Shown here: positions 28,760 through 39,065 of the stretch, piece after piece
Numbering within the stretch: the first letter of the stretch is position 1
Layout of the letters: every line of letters starts with the position of its first letter
Source of the DNA: Nitzschia sp. pyKryTriq1
Taxonomy: Eukaryota; Bacillariophyta; Bacillariophyceae; Bacillariales; Bacillariaceae
Direction: 5' to 3'
Assembly: GCA_956465555.1 (NCBI GenBank)
Contig: OY101115.1
Location: forward strand, 2,170,001-2,234,000
Length of the DNA stretch: 64,000 bases
Made by a program: the position numbers and the translations under genes
The notes under the pieces: model-generated
Databases searched by the model: none
Told to the model about the DNA's origin: nothing
What the model saw: the letters and a program-made list of their open reading frames with translations, nothing else

Positions 28760-31309
28760 ATGGTACGAAAATGGAGCAAAAATCGTAAAAAGCAAAGACA
28801 ACGAGAGGGGAAAAGTGGAGACAACGACGAGCGTGTCAACAAGAAGAACGAAAAGTACGGCCAGGAACGAGATCCGTACGCGTTGGTAGAAGCTGGGAAT
28901 TTCAAATTCGAGGCCTTTTATGCCTACCAAGGCATTCATGACCATTATCTTGACCAGGAAACTGGAACATTTTTGGAGTGCACCACGAATGAACAAAAAG
29001 AGGCAGAACGTCAACGATGGCTGACTTCTCTCAAGGCAATGCTGCCGGCGTCCTTCCGCATCGGAACTGATGTCGATAGCGACTTGAGGGAGCGGTTAGA
29101 ACGTGAACTGGAAGAATACGTGGGTAAGAAGATGGAAATCCAAGTCGAACCCAAAGGAGGCGAAAGGAGGGTCCAGGAAAAGGAATTAAAGACCGAAACG
29201 AAGATGATCGCTCCTGCCACGAGAATTAACTATGTTCCACATGCATATCAATTGAGTTTGGATCGTCAAACGATTCGTCGAAATACCAGTCTGAACGGAT
29301 TTCATGAGTGGTTGAAGGTTCAAACCCAGGCTGGCTTTGTGACGCGGCAAGAGACTGTCAGCATGATCCCCCCGGTCGTTTTGAATCCGGAACCACACCA
29401 CAAGGTCTTGGACATGTGTGCCGCCCCTGGCTCCAAAACCTCGCAGCTTTTAGAACTTGTGAATCTGCCAGCCAATGATGGAGACACAGAACCTTTGGGA
29501 TACGTCGTTGCCAATGACAGTGACTACAAGCGCGCATACATGCTTGTCCACCAAATGCGTCGAATCAACAGTCCAGCAATTTTCATCACCTGTTGCGATG
29601 CGCAATTCTTTCCACTTATTCGATCGGAGGACCATCCCACTGAGGGCCTCTTTGATCGAGTATTGTGTGATGTTCCTTGCTCTGGTGACGGTACTGCCCG
29701 AAAGAATCCTGGCATTTGGAAGCGTTGGAATCAACTCAACGCCATGGGCCTTCACAACGTGCAACTGGGAATCGCGCTCAAGGGCGCCCGGCTGACGCGT
29801 GTGGGAGGATACATGGTGTACTCTACTTGCTCTATGAATCCAATGGAAAACGAATCCGTGGTGGCGGAGCTCCTTCGTGCCGCGGAAGGCTCTTTAGAAT
29901 TGGTGGATCGCCGATCAGAGATGAACGGCATGTTAGCGAGACCTGGTATGTCAACCTGGAAAGTTGTCAGCGAACAAAAGAGCAGACGGGATGAGAAGAA
30001 CGAAGAAAAGAAGAACAATGACAAAATGAAAGCGCGAAGAAATGCCTGGAAATCTAAGGAGGCTACCGACTCAACCAACGAGCTGAACGAAGAAGGAGAA
30101 GAATTTGTCGATGCTGGAGCTTCCGACGACGAGCACGACACACCAGAAGAAACCAAGGAAGAGGGTGATGGCGATCAGAAAGAGACCCCCAAACGCCCCG
30201 CCCGCAGAAAGTTCGAACCCACGTCTCTGGACGAAGCCACCCTCAAAGAACTCGTGACATCAGTGGGATTGCACGAGTATTCCACTTTTGAAGAAGTCCC
30301 GAAATACTTGAGGCGGAGAATCCGACAATCTTGTTTCCCCCCGAGCAAAGAAGAAGCTGCAAGCTTTCATTTGGACAGGTGTATGCGAATCATGCCACAA
30401 GACATGGATACAGGTGGTTTCTTTGTTTGTCTTCTGAAGAAAGTGGCACCAATGAATGCACGTGCCAGGGATCGCTTCGAAAAGTTACAAGAAGAACTCA
30501 AGGAAGATGACGAAGCGGACGCAGATGGAGCGAAGAGTGAAGAACCTGAGGCAAAAAAGGCAAAAATTGAAAGCACAGCCGAGACCGAAACTGCAGTTCC
30601 TGAAGAAGACGCCGATGAGCTGATGAAGAACGAGAAAGACAGCACTGGGGTCGTCCGAGGTCACGTCAAGAAGATATTCCTCCTTGACAAAAACGGGAAA
30701 AAACATGAAACCTTAGGGAGGGATGACTTTGTTCCCATCCCTGATGATGTCATGGGACCACTCAAGGAATTTTACGGTTTGTCATCAGACAGTTTTGATG
30801 AGGGAAACTACATGGCAAGAGCGTGTGGAGATGGGAAGACTCTATACTTCATTACGAAGGCTGTCAAATCCTTGATTGATATGGGAATCCAGGAGCGTTT
30901 GACTGTCATCACGTCGGGCTTGAAGGGTTTCACGAGGTGTAATAATGATTGTGAGGTTAGCTTTCGAATCGCCCAGGAAGGAGTCCACTTTGTCGCGCCG
31001 CACATGACGAAGCGAAAAGTGATTGCTGATCTCGATGACTTTCGAAAGTGCCTTGAACCAGGAAATATCGAGATTAAGAGCTTCTCAGAGAACTACGCAA
31101 ATCATGTAAAGGATCTCTCCCTTGGATCTTTTGTTGTTTGTCTGAAGGGATACGAGAACGACTACCTCAAGAAGCTGGTCCTTGTTGTCTGGCGATGCCG
31201 TAGTGAAGCCACCAGTACCATGGCAAACCAGGCCGAGCTCGACGGGATGAAAAGCAAGCTCAGATCGCTGGTCGATAACAGTACAGAATCTACAACGAAA
31301 TTGAATTGA
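28760..31309 (+). CDS. NSUN2: NSUN2-type tRNA (cytosine-5)-methyltransferase
   Basis: RNA m5C methyltransferase, whose eukaryotic orthologues (NSUN2, Trm4) methylate tRNA cytosines in the nucleus. The ATG at 28760 gives 849 residues and no intron. A basic N-terminus precedes the substrate-binding part. The SAM motif is CAAPGSKT near residue 219. The first catalytic-site motif DVPCSGDGT lies near 303 and the second, STCSMNPMENE, near 354; both cysteines of the NSUN pair are present. An acidic/lysine-rich linker (about 405-480) is an insertion, and a second acidic linker lies near 575-625. The C-terminal region with RRRIRQSCFPP continues the family fold. Length is near the usual 700-850. Confidence 0.92.
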   Translation: MVRKWSKNRKKQRQREGKSGDNDERVNKKNEKYGQERDPYALVEAGNFKFEAFYAYQGIHDHYLDQETGTFLECTTNEQKEAERQRWLTSLKAMLPASFRIGTDVDSDLRERLERELEEYVGKKMEIQVEPKGGERRVQEKELKTETKMIAPATRINYVPHAYQLSLDRQTIRRNTSLNGFHEWLKVQTQAGFVTRQETVSMIPPVVLNPEPHHKVLDMCAAPGSKTSQLLELVNLPANDGDTEPLGYVVANDSDYKRAYMLVHQMRRINSPAIFITCCDAQFFPLIRSEDHPTEGLFDRVLCDVPCSGDGTARKNPGIWKRWNQLNAMGLHNVQLGIALKGARLTRVGGYMVYSTCSMNPMENESVVAELLRAAEGSLELVDRRSEMNGMLARPGMSTWKVVSEQKSRRDEKNEEKKNNDKMKARRNAWKSKEATDSTNELNEEGEEFVDAGASDDEHDTPEETKEEGDGDQKETPKRPARRKFEPTSLDEATLKELVTSVGLHEYSTFEEVPKYLRRRIRQSCFPPSKEEAASFHLDRCMRIMPQDMDTGGFFVCLLKKVAPMNARARDRFEKLQEELKEDDEADADGAKSEEPEAKKAKIESTAETETAVPEEDADELMKNEKDSTGVVRGHVKKIFLLDKNGKKHETLGRDDFVPIPDDVMGPLKEFYGLSSDSFDEGNYMARACGDGKTLYFITKAVKSLIDMGIQERLTVITSGLKGFTRCNNDCEVSFRIAQEGVHFVAPHMTKRKVIADLDDFRKCLEPGNIEIKSFSENYANHVKDLSLGSFVVCLKGYENDYLKKLVLVVWRCRSEATSTMANQAELDGMKSKLRSLVDNSTESTTKLN

Positions 31310-31384
31310 ATCCAATGGATCATTGAAAGCGGCGAAAGCCGGCTTTTACTTTTCGCATAGTGCCTATTTTATACAGCATGTGGT

Positions 31385-31795
31385 TTATAGTTTATAGTAT
31401 CTTACTGGGAGTGGGATACCCCACGTCTTATTTACCCCTGACCCCTTGCGCGCTTGTCCAGTCAAACTCCTGGGCCCGTACGACGGTAGATTTATTAAAC
31501 TGAAACCATCTGGATTGGCATCGTAGAGCTTGTCCTCGAGTTTCTGTGTAGCGGCCTTCCAGTGGCTTTTGCCCGTCTTTGTATTGTAGTCAATGATGCC
31601 TTGGATGAGCTGCGCTGGCGTCAAACTGAATGGAGGTTGTCCCGCTGCCTCGGGGACAGGAGCGCCTCCTTGGGGTCCGCCGCCACATCCTGCTCCACCA
31701 CCGGCTCCACCGCCGGCTCCACCACCGGATCCTCCTCCATTTCCTCCTACTGGAGGGTTCGTAGTTGCCGCTTGGTTACGAGTTTGGGTTACCAT
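31385..31795 (-). mobile_element. gag-like remnant of an LTR retrotransposon (fossil)
   Basis: A minus-strand open frame with a glycine-rich N-terminus and a short helical block ('SLTPAQLIQGIIDY' and following) resembles the start of gag proteins from diatom Copia-type elements. It is far too short for a gag and no pol follows. A LTR-like repeat (31978-32127) lies upstream in its reading direction. The element is old and broken; family assignment is by similarity to remembered diatom gag sequences. Confidence 0.5.
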
Positions 31796-32439
31796 GGTCG
31801 TTGATAGTTCTTAGCGCAGAGGAAGCGGGTACAAATAACCAGGTAATGAGCCTAGTTACAGGGCTAGTAGTGTAGTTGCTAGGTTATTATAAATTAGTGT
31901 GAGATATTGGAATGAACTCCCTTTGTTCTTGAGTGGATGATAATGAAGTTGTACCCTCATCCAACGTATCTTCAATGTCCACTACTTCAAAGATCCCCTA
32001 GAGCACCCGTAGTTCTAGCACTCCGAGTCGGATATCTTTGAGTCACTTACGTCAGTACCTCGACGGTTTCAACGGACGGTCTGTCCTCTTATCGGTGAAT
32101 GGGTTTCGAATCGGATTATTCTTACACCTCATCACCACCACGCACAATTTCCTCAAAAGCATTGGCCATTAATTTTAGTCGTGGGACTGATCCAGATCGC
32201 GGTTACGAACAACAACGACATCAACGACCAACGACTACTCCTCTCTTTTCGTCGCTCTTCGCAACATTCCGGTGATGCAAAAGGATCATCTAAAGATATT
32301 TCTTCATCACATCATACAGTAGGCAATCTTGCGAAATGAAGGAAAAGAGCGACTAATCACATCAACATATTTGGGCCGCTTTCGATTCTCTGTGATTCTC
32401 ATAAAATATAAAACTTGGATCGCCAAGATACTAAAAATC
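31796..32439. other. Intergenic region with LTR-like repeat
   Basis: Besides the LTR-like copy B, this stretch contains only AT-rich sequence leading to the start of the repeat-protein gene at 32440. No additional gene is seen. An in-frame extension of that gene back to 32329 uses a non-ATG start and is not supported. Confidence 0.5.
31978..32127 (-). mobile_element. LTR-like repeat fragment, copy B (fossil)
   Basis: It matches 15704-15855 at roughly nine positions in ten. On the minus strand it begins TGTAAGAATAATCC and lies upstream of the gag-like remnant ending at 31385, the order expected of a 5' LTR and gag. The matching downstream LTR is not found. The element is broken and old enough for the copies to have diverged. 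Confidence 0.5.
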
Positions 32440-33492
32440 ATGCGTTTTGAGCCAATCGTTACGTTTGCTCTTTTGCTGTCGACTTGCTCGTCGCAAATTT
32501 CCCGTCAAGAATGCGTGGATCAAGGTGGTGTAATTGTTGGAGATATTGGTGATGGGGCCATCTTTGCCCCTGGTTACGTATGTGACACTGATGGACTTCC
32601 TCCCACAGATACTGTTGTGGCTGGACCAGGGGAACCAATTGCCTTCGAAGGTGAAGTTTGCTGTGGTGGAAATGGCACCGGTTTCGTTGCCGACACCGGT
32701 GAGCTTCTACCACCTGATGCAGGCGACGGCAACAACGAGACTGACAGTAGCATATTCGACGGGAATGGCACCCGTCCTGAGATGTCGGTAGACGAGTGTG
32801 CGGAACAAGGGGGCGTTCTAACCTATGATATTGGTGATGGAGCAATTCATCGCGAAGACTATCTTTGTGAACTGACTGGTCAGCCGCCGATCGGCACTGT
32901 GATTGCCCGGTCGGGAGAATCGATGCCTCGTGAAGGTCAGGTGTGCTGCCCGTCCTCTGGCAACGAGGGAACTGATGGCCAACCTCTTCCAGAACCGGCA
33001 GAGCGCGATCAGTACACTCGTCAAGAATGTACAGATGTGAATGGCCTGATTGTTGGAGATATTGGAAATGGAGCCATATTCGAAGTTGACTACCTTTGCG
33101 ATAGTAGTGGTCTCCCCCCAATCGCAAATATTGTGCAAGATGAGGAACCATTTGCAATTGAAGGCGAAGTATGCTGTGAGCAATCACTCCTTGTCATGGA
33201 AGTCGAACGAGACGAAGTCTCTCGACAGGAGTGCGAAGAGCAGGGCGGTGAAGTCGTTGGCGACATTGGAGACGGTGCCACTCAATCGGCCGATTACATA
33301 TGTGAAAGCAACGGGGAAGCTCCGATAGCGAATGTTGTCCCTGTTGAGGGCGAGCCAATCGCCTCCGAGGGTGAAGTCTGTTGTGGTCCACCAGCAGCCG
33401 ACACCGAGCCGGCAGGAGATGGTGCTCTTTCGCCTTCCTTGCGCACCGTTCTTGGATTCGTTGTAGGGCTTCTTCTAAAGCATTTCCTGTAA
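32440..33492 (+). CDS. Secreted/GPI-type protein with four cysteine-rich repeats
   Basis: The ATG at 32440 starts a signal peptide (MRFEPIVTFALLLSTCSS) and gives 350 residues. The body holds four tandem repeats of about 55-75 residues, each built as QECxxQGG-V-GDIGDGA...Y-CxxxGxPP...GEPIAxEGEVCC. Four cysteines per repeat (one near the start, one in the middle, a pair at the end) suggest two disulfides. The repeats are separated by acidic or Ser/Thr/Pro-rich linkers and carry NGT and NET sequons for N-glycosylation. The C-terminus ends in a hydrophobic segment (VLGFVVGLLLKHFL) that could be a GPI signal or membrane anchor. I do not recognise the repeat. A cell-surface or frustule-associated role is a guess. 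Confidence 0.85.
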   Translation: MRFEPIVTFALLLSTCSSQISRQECVDQGGVIVGDIGDGAIFAPGYVCDTDGLPPTDTVVAGPGEPIAFEGEVCCGGNGTGFVADTGELLPPDAGDGNNETDSSIFDGNGTRPEMSVDECAEQGGVLTYDIGDGAIHREDYLCELTGQPPIGTVIARSGESMPREGQVCCPSSGNEGTDGQPLPEPAERDQYTRQECTDVNGLIVGDIGNGAIFEVDYLCDSSGLPPIANIVQDEEPFAIEGEVCCEQSLLVMEVERDEVSRQECEEQGGEVVGDIGDGATQSADYICESNGEAPIANVVPVEGEPIASEGEVCCGPPAADTEPAGDGALSPSLRTVLGFVVGLLLKHFL

Positions 33493-33690
33493 TGGAGAAA
33501 GCCTTCTCGGGCCGTGATACCTTTACTTGACGATATTCTCGGCTGCTTCACTTATGGTATGAACTATTTAGGCATTTAAAGGCCAATACTAGAATAGCTT
33601 GTTATTGTTGCATATAATTCAAACGCAAAGAACCGCCGCCCTTCCTGTAGAGGTAGAGTAGAACTGGTCTTTCTAACTTATAACATTGTA

Positions 33691-35430
33691 TTAGGGTGGT
33701 GTCCCTATCAGGGTGACGCAGATATCCGCCACGTTCGTGCCAGTAGGTCCGGTCTTAATGAGTGACGGCGGTCCACCACTAGACTCGTGCTGAAGATGGC
33801 CTAGACGTTCCAAAAATGGGTAGGCGTTGTGTCCCATTAGTGCTTCCCGGGCTCCCTCTACATCGTGACGTACTGTCGTTGCATCGACGACCGCACCTGC
33901 AGCGTCGGTTGGTCCGTCGGTTCCATCTGTCCCTACACTGGCGATTACCACATTTCGCAGATCTAACTTTTCCAACAATAGACCAGCAGATAGTGCCAGT
34001 TCTTGATTGCGTCCCCCCTTTCCAGTGTTTTGGGCTGGTAACGAAACCGTGGTTTCGCCACCCGCGATCAATGCAACGGGCAGGGACACCGCCAATGAAA
34101 ATTCCATATTAGAAGTTGGGGAAGACATTTTCGCTCGCTCCTGCTGCTGTAGGTGCAAAGCCATGGCGGTGTAGACATGTGGAATTTCTTTTGCTTCCCC
34201 TTCAATTTGAGTCCCCAATACCACTGGAGCATACCCGAGTTCCTTGGCTTCTTTGGCTGCTGCTGCTACAGCAAGGGCGTTGTTTCCGACCAGAACCGTT
34301 TTGGCTGTCTCGAATGCTGGATGTTGGGGCGACGGGGAGTCTAGTAAGTCACAATTCAGTCCAGCTCTCAGAATCGAAAGGACTGTCTCGGGCAGGCGGT
34401 CTTCCAATTGATATTGTTGCACGATGTCCCAAGCATCCTTCCATGTGCTCGAATCCGGAACCGTCGGCCCACTTGCAATCAAATCCAAAGGATCCCCCAA
34501 GACATCGCTCAATACTAAGGTGACTAACTGCGATGGATAACATTCTGCGGCTAATCTCCCTCCCTTTCCTTCTTCGAGACGTTTTCGAATCACATTCATT
34601 TCTTGAATTCCCATTCCGGACGCCAGTAATACCGAGTTGACAGCTTGTAGATCTGCCAGTGAGAGCGGTGATGTTGGTCGACAGAATAGAGCTGATCCTC
34701 CCCCACTGATACAGCAGATGACCAGCGTGCGTTCGGATGCGCGTTCCTTGACCAAATTCATCAATATCGTGGCGCCCTCGACGGATCGTTCATCGGGAAC
34801 GGGGTGCGAAGCCATTTTCACTTGAACTCCAAATTTCGATAGCAGTTCCAGTTCCTCTTTGGTACCATGATCATCCTTGCATATAACGACACCGGAGCAC
34901 TTGGGGATGGCCATATGTTGGTCATCTTCCATAAGTTGTTGGAGTACGGTTGCAGCCATGGCCGAAGAAGCTTTTCCAAAACTTACGAGCACAAACTCGT
35001 CATAGTCTACACAATTCAAGTGATCCTTGTCGCCAATTACCAAAGTGGAACCATCTGAAGATAATCGAAAATGAGACCGTACGGCCTGTGCTGGATCGAC
35101 GGCTTGGATAGCCTTTTGAACAATCTGTAAGGCGTGACGGGTCATTTCTTTTTCTGTGGGCGTCTGTAACGACGATGAAGAAGATGACGACGAAGCCCGA
35201 AAGAGAAAAGGACTCCTCATGGACGATCGTTCTCGTAGCAACATTGGTCGACTGGAGAAGCTAGGAGCGAAGGATACCCACGCAGCACCGTCGACACCAA
35301 CAGTTCCACCACCCAAGCCCCACAGCGTCGTTGTCAACGCAGACGTTGTCCGAGCAAGCAGTGAAAGCCATCGTTTTCTGCCACTGTTTTCAAGTACTTG
35401 TTGTCGACTGGTGCGATAAATCCAGGTCAT
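33691..35430 (-). CDS. GLYCTK: Glycerate 2-kinase (GLYCTK/MOFRL family)
   Basis: Phosphorylates D-glycerate to 2-phosphoglycerate, feeding glycolysis or photorespiratory carbon recovery. The ATG at 35430 gives 579 residues. Residues 1-95 form a Ser/Arg/Thr-rich leader that suggests import into mitochondrion or plastid. The GK N-terminal domain shows SFGKASSAM, VICCISGGGSALF (the glycine-rich loop), and VLSDVLGDPLDLIASGPT. The C-terminal MOFRL domain shows GGETTVSLP, GKGGRNQELAL and the SVGTDGTDGPTDAAGA block. All family landmarks are intact. The gene converges on the repeat-protein gene and shares a divergent promoter region with the ClpB gene. Confidence 0.93.
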   Translation of the reverse strand: MTWIYRTSRQQVLENSGRKRWLSLLARTTSALTTTLWGLGGGTVGVDGAAWVSFAPSFSSRPMLLRERSSMRSPFLFRASSSSSSSSLQTPTEKEMTRHALQIVQKAIQAVDPAQAVRSHFRLSSDGSTLVIGDKDHLNCVDYDEFVLVSFGKASSAMAATVLQQLMEDDQHMAIPKCSGVVICKDDHGTKEELELLSKFGVQVKMASHPVPDERSVEGATILMNLVKERASERTLVICCISGGGSALFCRPTSPLSLADLQAVNSVLLASGMGIQEMNVIRKRLEEGKGGRLAAECYPSQLVTLVLSDVLGDPLDLIASGPTVPDSSTWKDAWDIVQQYQLEDRLPETVLSILRAGLNCDLLDSPSPQHPAFETAKTVLVGNNALAVAAAAKEAKELGYAPVVLGTQIEGEAKEIPHVYTAMALHLQQQERAKMSSPTSNMEFSLAVSLPVALIAGGETTVSLPAQNTGKGGRNQELALSAGLLLEKLDLRNVVIASVGTDGTDGPTDAAGAVVDATTVRHDVEGAREALMGHNAYPFLERLGHLQHESSGGPPSLIKTGPTGTNVADICVTLIGTPP

Positions 35431-36200
35431 TTTGGATCCTTTCCGACGTGAGACGAATGCCTTCAGACGAGATGGGATACCAGTCTTCGTAATGATTGAA
35501 TGGACATCTCAAAAGAACAACATAGGAGGCAAACAATGGCCGATGGCGATCTTTCAGCGCGACAGAATGGCACGAGATGCGGTATCATACCGGCACGGTA
35601 GAGGAGATACCGGTACTGTACGTACCAGGTACCGGTAGATAGAGACGTCTCTCTCCAAGACGCGCGGACCGCGGAAAAGACCAAATGAAGGGGCGCGCGG
35701 CGGGAAGAAGTACGCGGTAGACAAGCCAAACCAGGGGGCCGGGGGCCCCGGAGCGCGAGCCAAACAGTGCAGCAGTACCTGGTACATACGGTACGGTACC
35801 GGTAGACTGTACCAGTGTACAGGGTACCAGGTGTATACAAATAAGTAGTCTACTCGTACCTGTACTGTACGAGTAGACATGGGGGATGTCATACAGTAGT
35901 CAGTCGTGGTCACGAATTCCCAGACGGATGGACGGACGTACTATCGTGTCAAAAGTGTCAAAATGAGGGGTCGTATCGGTATTTTTCTTAGAAGCTCTTT
36001 TTCCGCCCAGACGTGGATGATACCTGTAGAAATGTACGTTTATGGTCTACCAGATATTTCCAGTCGTGTAACTTGATCGATTGACCGATTATTGACGATT
36101 TTATTCATTCATTTTGCTTTTCTCATTACTTTTCTCACAAATCGAAATCGTGTTTACAAACAACACAGACAAAAACAAAAACAACAGAATCAAAAACACA
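35431..36200. other. Divergent intergenic region, GTAC-rich
   Basis: The 770 bases should serve the glycerate kinase (minus) and ClpB (plus) genes. Two dense GTAC-palindrome tracts lie at about 35580-35640 and 35770-35880. No consensus heat-shock element (TTCnnGAA) could be confirmed; the closest, TTCTTAGAAG near 35988, has one extra base. No gene seen. Confidence 0.5.
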
Positions 36201-38930
36201 ATGACCGAACAAACAATCACCGACGCCAGTGCAAAGGCAATCGAACAAGCCCTCAACCTCGCACGAGACAATGGACACTCCATTGCAGAGCCTCTCCACT
36301 TGGCGGTGGTCCTCTTTCAGACAGATGATTCCATCGGGGCCCGCGTTTGCTCCCGTGCCGAAGGCAGTGTAGATGTGAATATCGTGCGACGAAACCTACA
36401 GAAGCTGCTGTTGAAACGCCCAGCACAAACCCCAGCCCCATTGGAGGCCTCTCCCTCCAACGCCTTTTCGCAACTTCTTCACCGCGCTAAAAAGATGGCC
36501 AAGGCGAACGGCGATGCTTTGGTAGCCTTGGACCATCTCCTCGCTTGCCTCTACGACGAGAAAGAAATCAAGCAAGTTTTGGAGGAGTCTGGCTTGACGA
36601 AAAAGCTGACTCAAGCTACCTTGGATGATCTACGCGGAGGTCGAAAGGTCACAACGGCAAGCGCCGAAGAGCAGTACGAGGCACTAGAGAAGTACGGTAT
36701 TGACCTCGTCAAGCAAGCAGAGGAAGGAAAGCTTGACCCAGTTGTAGGAAGGGATGATGAAATCAGACGCGTGGTCCAAATTCTTTCCCGTCGTACGAAG
36801 AACAATCCCGTACTGGTTGGGGAGCCCGGCGTGGGAAAGACCGCTATCGTGGAAGGCCTGGCCCGACGTATTGTGGAGGGAGATGTTCCCGAAACATTGA
36901 AAGGAGTCAGTCTACGAACGCTAGACATGGGTGCTTTGGTAGCTGGCGCTAAGTACAGGGGAGAATTTGAAGAACGGCTTCGCGCGGTCTTGGATGAAGT
37001 CAAGAATGCCAATGGAAAGATGGTGCTCTTTGTGGACGAGATCCATCTTGTCCTTGGGGCCGGAAAGTCTGATGGCGCAATGGATGCTGCCAACTTGTTG
37101 AAGCCTATGTTGGCTCGTGGAGAACTGCGAATGGTCGGAGCTACAACCTTGGAAGAATACCGAAAGCACATTGAAAAGGATTCTGCTTTCGAGAGACGTT
37201 TCCAGAAAGTCCTTGTGAACGAACCATCGGTAACAGATACGGTTTCCATGTTGCGCGGTCTCGTGGAGCGCTACGAAGCCCATCATGGTGTCAGAATCAC
37301 TGATGCAGCTCTCGTTGCGGCTGCAGAGCTCTCGGACAAATATATCACCAGTCGTTTTAACCCCGACAAGAGCATTGATCTCATCGATGAAGCCGCTGCA
37401 ACCAAGCGAACAGCATTGGATAGTCGTCCCGAGAAGATCGATCAACTCCAACGAAGAATTCTTCAACTTGAGATTGAAGCCACGGCCCTCAGACGTGAAA
37501 AGGACAAGGCCTCTAAAAAGCGCGAAGGCACTATCAAAGAAGAAATTGCAAATCTTCGAGAAGAGCTGGCTCCCTTGAACGCAAAATGGGAAGCAGATCG
37601 CGGTCGCGCAGAAGAACTGAAGCAGATCAAAGAAAAACTTGCAACTCTGGAGTCGAGAGCCCAGCAAGCTGAACGCATGGGTGATTATGAAAAGGCCGCA
37701 GACTTGAAATATGGTGCCATTCCGGATCTCAAAGGTCACCTCGCCCGCATCCAGAGAGAAGAGGACGACAGAAAATCTACAATGAGTACTGATGACGAAG
37801 ATATGGCGGATGAGACTGTCAATCCTGAAGATATCGCAGAGGCGATTTCTCGGTGGACTGGAATTCCGGTTGCTAAATTGAGCCAGAGCGACAGGGAACG
37901 ACTTCTGAAGCTGGACAAGCGCCTGATGGAACGAGTTATTGGCCAAGAATCTGCAATCAAGGAAGTCGTGGATTGCATTTTGCGTTCCAAGGCTGGACTT
38001 TCCAGACCCAACCAGCCCACCGGTAGCTTTCTCTTCATGGGCCCCACTGGTGTTGGAAAGACAGAACTCAGCAAAGCTCTTTTCTCTGAGCTCTACGATG
38101 GAGACGAGCGCCATTTGACCAGAATCGACATGTCGGAGTACTCTGAGCAGCATTCGGTAGCAAGGCTGATCGGTGCTCCGCCCGGCTATGTTGGACACGA
38201 CGACGGTGGCCAACTCACTGAAGCGGTTCGACGACGACCATACACCGTGGTTTTATTTGACGAGATTGAAAAGGCTCATCCGAGAGTCTTGACGGTTTTG
38301 CTGCAATTGTTGGACGAGGGACGGCTCACCGATTCCAAGGGACGTACCGTCGATTTTACCAATACCGTGATCGTTCTTACATCGAATATCGGTGCAGAAC
38401 TACTCTTGCAAGCAAGCGACAAGTCCGAGGAAGAACAGGCGGCCATTCGCAGCCAAGTCATGGAACTTGTTCGAAGATCATTTGCTCCAGAGTTTCTCAA
38501 TCGCTTGTCAGCAATTGTCATGTTCAATTCGCTCGGTGTCACTCAGCTTGAACAAATTGTCCAAAAGGCGATGAGAGGAGTCAAGAGACGTCTGGCACCA
38601 AAGGGCATCAGGGTTGTTTTGGAGCGCAGTGGAGCCAAGGCAATACTAGATGCGTCATATGACCCGGCATATGGTGCTCGTCCCGTGGAAAGATACTTGG
38701 AGGGAACAGTGGTGACAGAACTGAGTCGAATGCTAATCAGGGGCGACTTGGCAAGTGGTACCACTGTTCATATTGAGGCTACCACCCCCGAGGAAGACGA
38801 ATCATCTCTTGACGATTGCAGCATTCCTGATGCAAAAAGGATACGACCACTACACTACAGGGTCGTCCAAGATGAAATGGACTTAAATGTTGAGTCCAAC
38901 GAGGAGGGTTGGGAGAATACGAACTCGTAG
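36201..38930 (+). CDS. CLPB: Cytosolic ClpB/Hsp104-type disaggregase
   Basis: Hexameric AAA+ chaperone that threads aggregated proteins through its pore using ATP, working with Hsp70. The ATG at 36201 gives 909 residues; the frame further upstream has no better ATG. The N domain with Clp repeats covers residues 1-150 or so. NBD1 has Walker A GEPGVGKT near 206 and the pore motif KYRGEFEERL. A coiled-coil middle domain (about 410-540) identifies ClpB rather than ClpC or ClpA. NBD2 has Walker A GPTGVGKT near 613, pore loop GYVGHDDGG and the DEIEKAHP sensor. The acidic tail ending EEGWENTNS resembles the acidic end of cytosolic Hsp104/Hsp101. No targeting leader, so cytosol or nucleus. No intron. 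Confidence 0.95.
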   Translation: MTEQTITDASAKAIEQALNLARDNGHSIAEPLHLAVVLFQTDDSIGARVCSRAEGSVDVNIVRRNLQKLLLKRPAQTPAPLEASPSNAFSQLLHRAKKMAKANGDALVALDHLLACLYDEKEIKQVLEESGLTKKLTQATLDDLRGGRKVTTASAEEQYEALEKYGIDLVKQAEEGKLDPVVGRDDEIRRVVQILSRRTKNNPVLVGEPGVGKTAIVEGLARRIVEGDVPETLKGVSLRTLDMGALVAGAKYRGEFEERLRAVLDEVKNANGKMVLFVDEIHLVLGAGKSDGAMDAANLLKPMLARGELRMVGATTLEEYRKHIEKDSAFERRFQKVLVNEPSVTDTVSMLRGLVERYEAHHGVRITDAALVAAAELSDKYITSRFNPDKSIDLIDEAAATKRTALDSRPEKIDQLQRRILQLEIEATALRREKDKASKKREGTIKEEIANLREELAPLNAKWEADRGRAEELKQIKEKLATLESRAQQAERMGDYEKAADLKYGAIPDLKGHLARIQREEDDRKSTMSTDDEDMADETVNPEDIAEAISRWTGIPVAKLSQSDRERLLKLDKRLMERVIGQESAIKEVVDCILRSKAGLSRPNQPTGSFLFMGPTGVGKTELSKALFSELYDGDERHLTRIDMSEYSEQHSVARLIGAPPGYVGHDDGGQLTEAVRRRPYTVVLFDEIEKAHPRVLTVLLQLLDEGRLTDSKGRTVDFTNTVIVLTSNIGAELLLQASDKSEEEQAAIRSQVMELVRRSFAPEFLNRLSAIVMFNSLGVTQLEQIVQKAMRGVKRRLAPKGIRVVLERSGAKAILDASYDPAYGARPVERYLEGTVVTELSRMLIRGDLASGTTVHIEATTPEEDESSLDDCSIPDAKRIRPLHYRVVQDEMDLNVESNEEGWENTNS

Positions 38931-39065
38931 TTGCTTCCTTAGAGTCATATTATAATTATAGATATTGAATCATCACAACCTTGAAGAAATCCAGTATGGT
39001 ATATAGCTATCTGTAGTCTTCGAGCTCGCAAATGAACATTTCCTTCGCTCTTCGGTATGCCCGCT

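Noticed and set aside
35980-36000. Heat-shock element before ClpB
   Set aside because: The best candidate has TTC and GAA separated by three bases instead of two; not supportable.
36921-38213. Long minus-strand ORF (430 codons) inside the ClpB gene
   Set aside because: Shadow of a highly conserved coding gene; no family signature on that strand.
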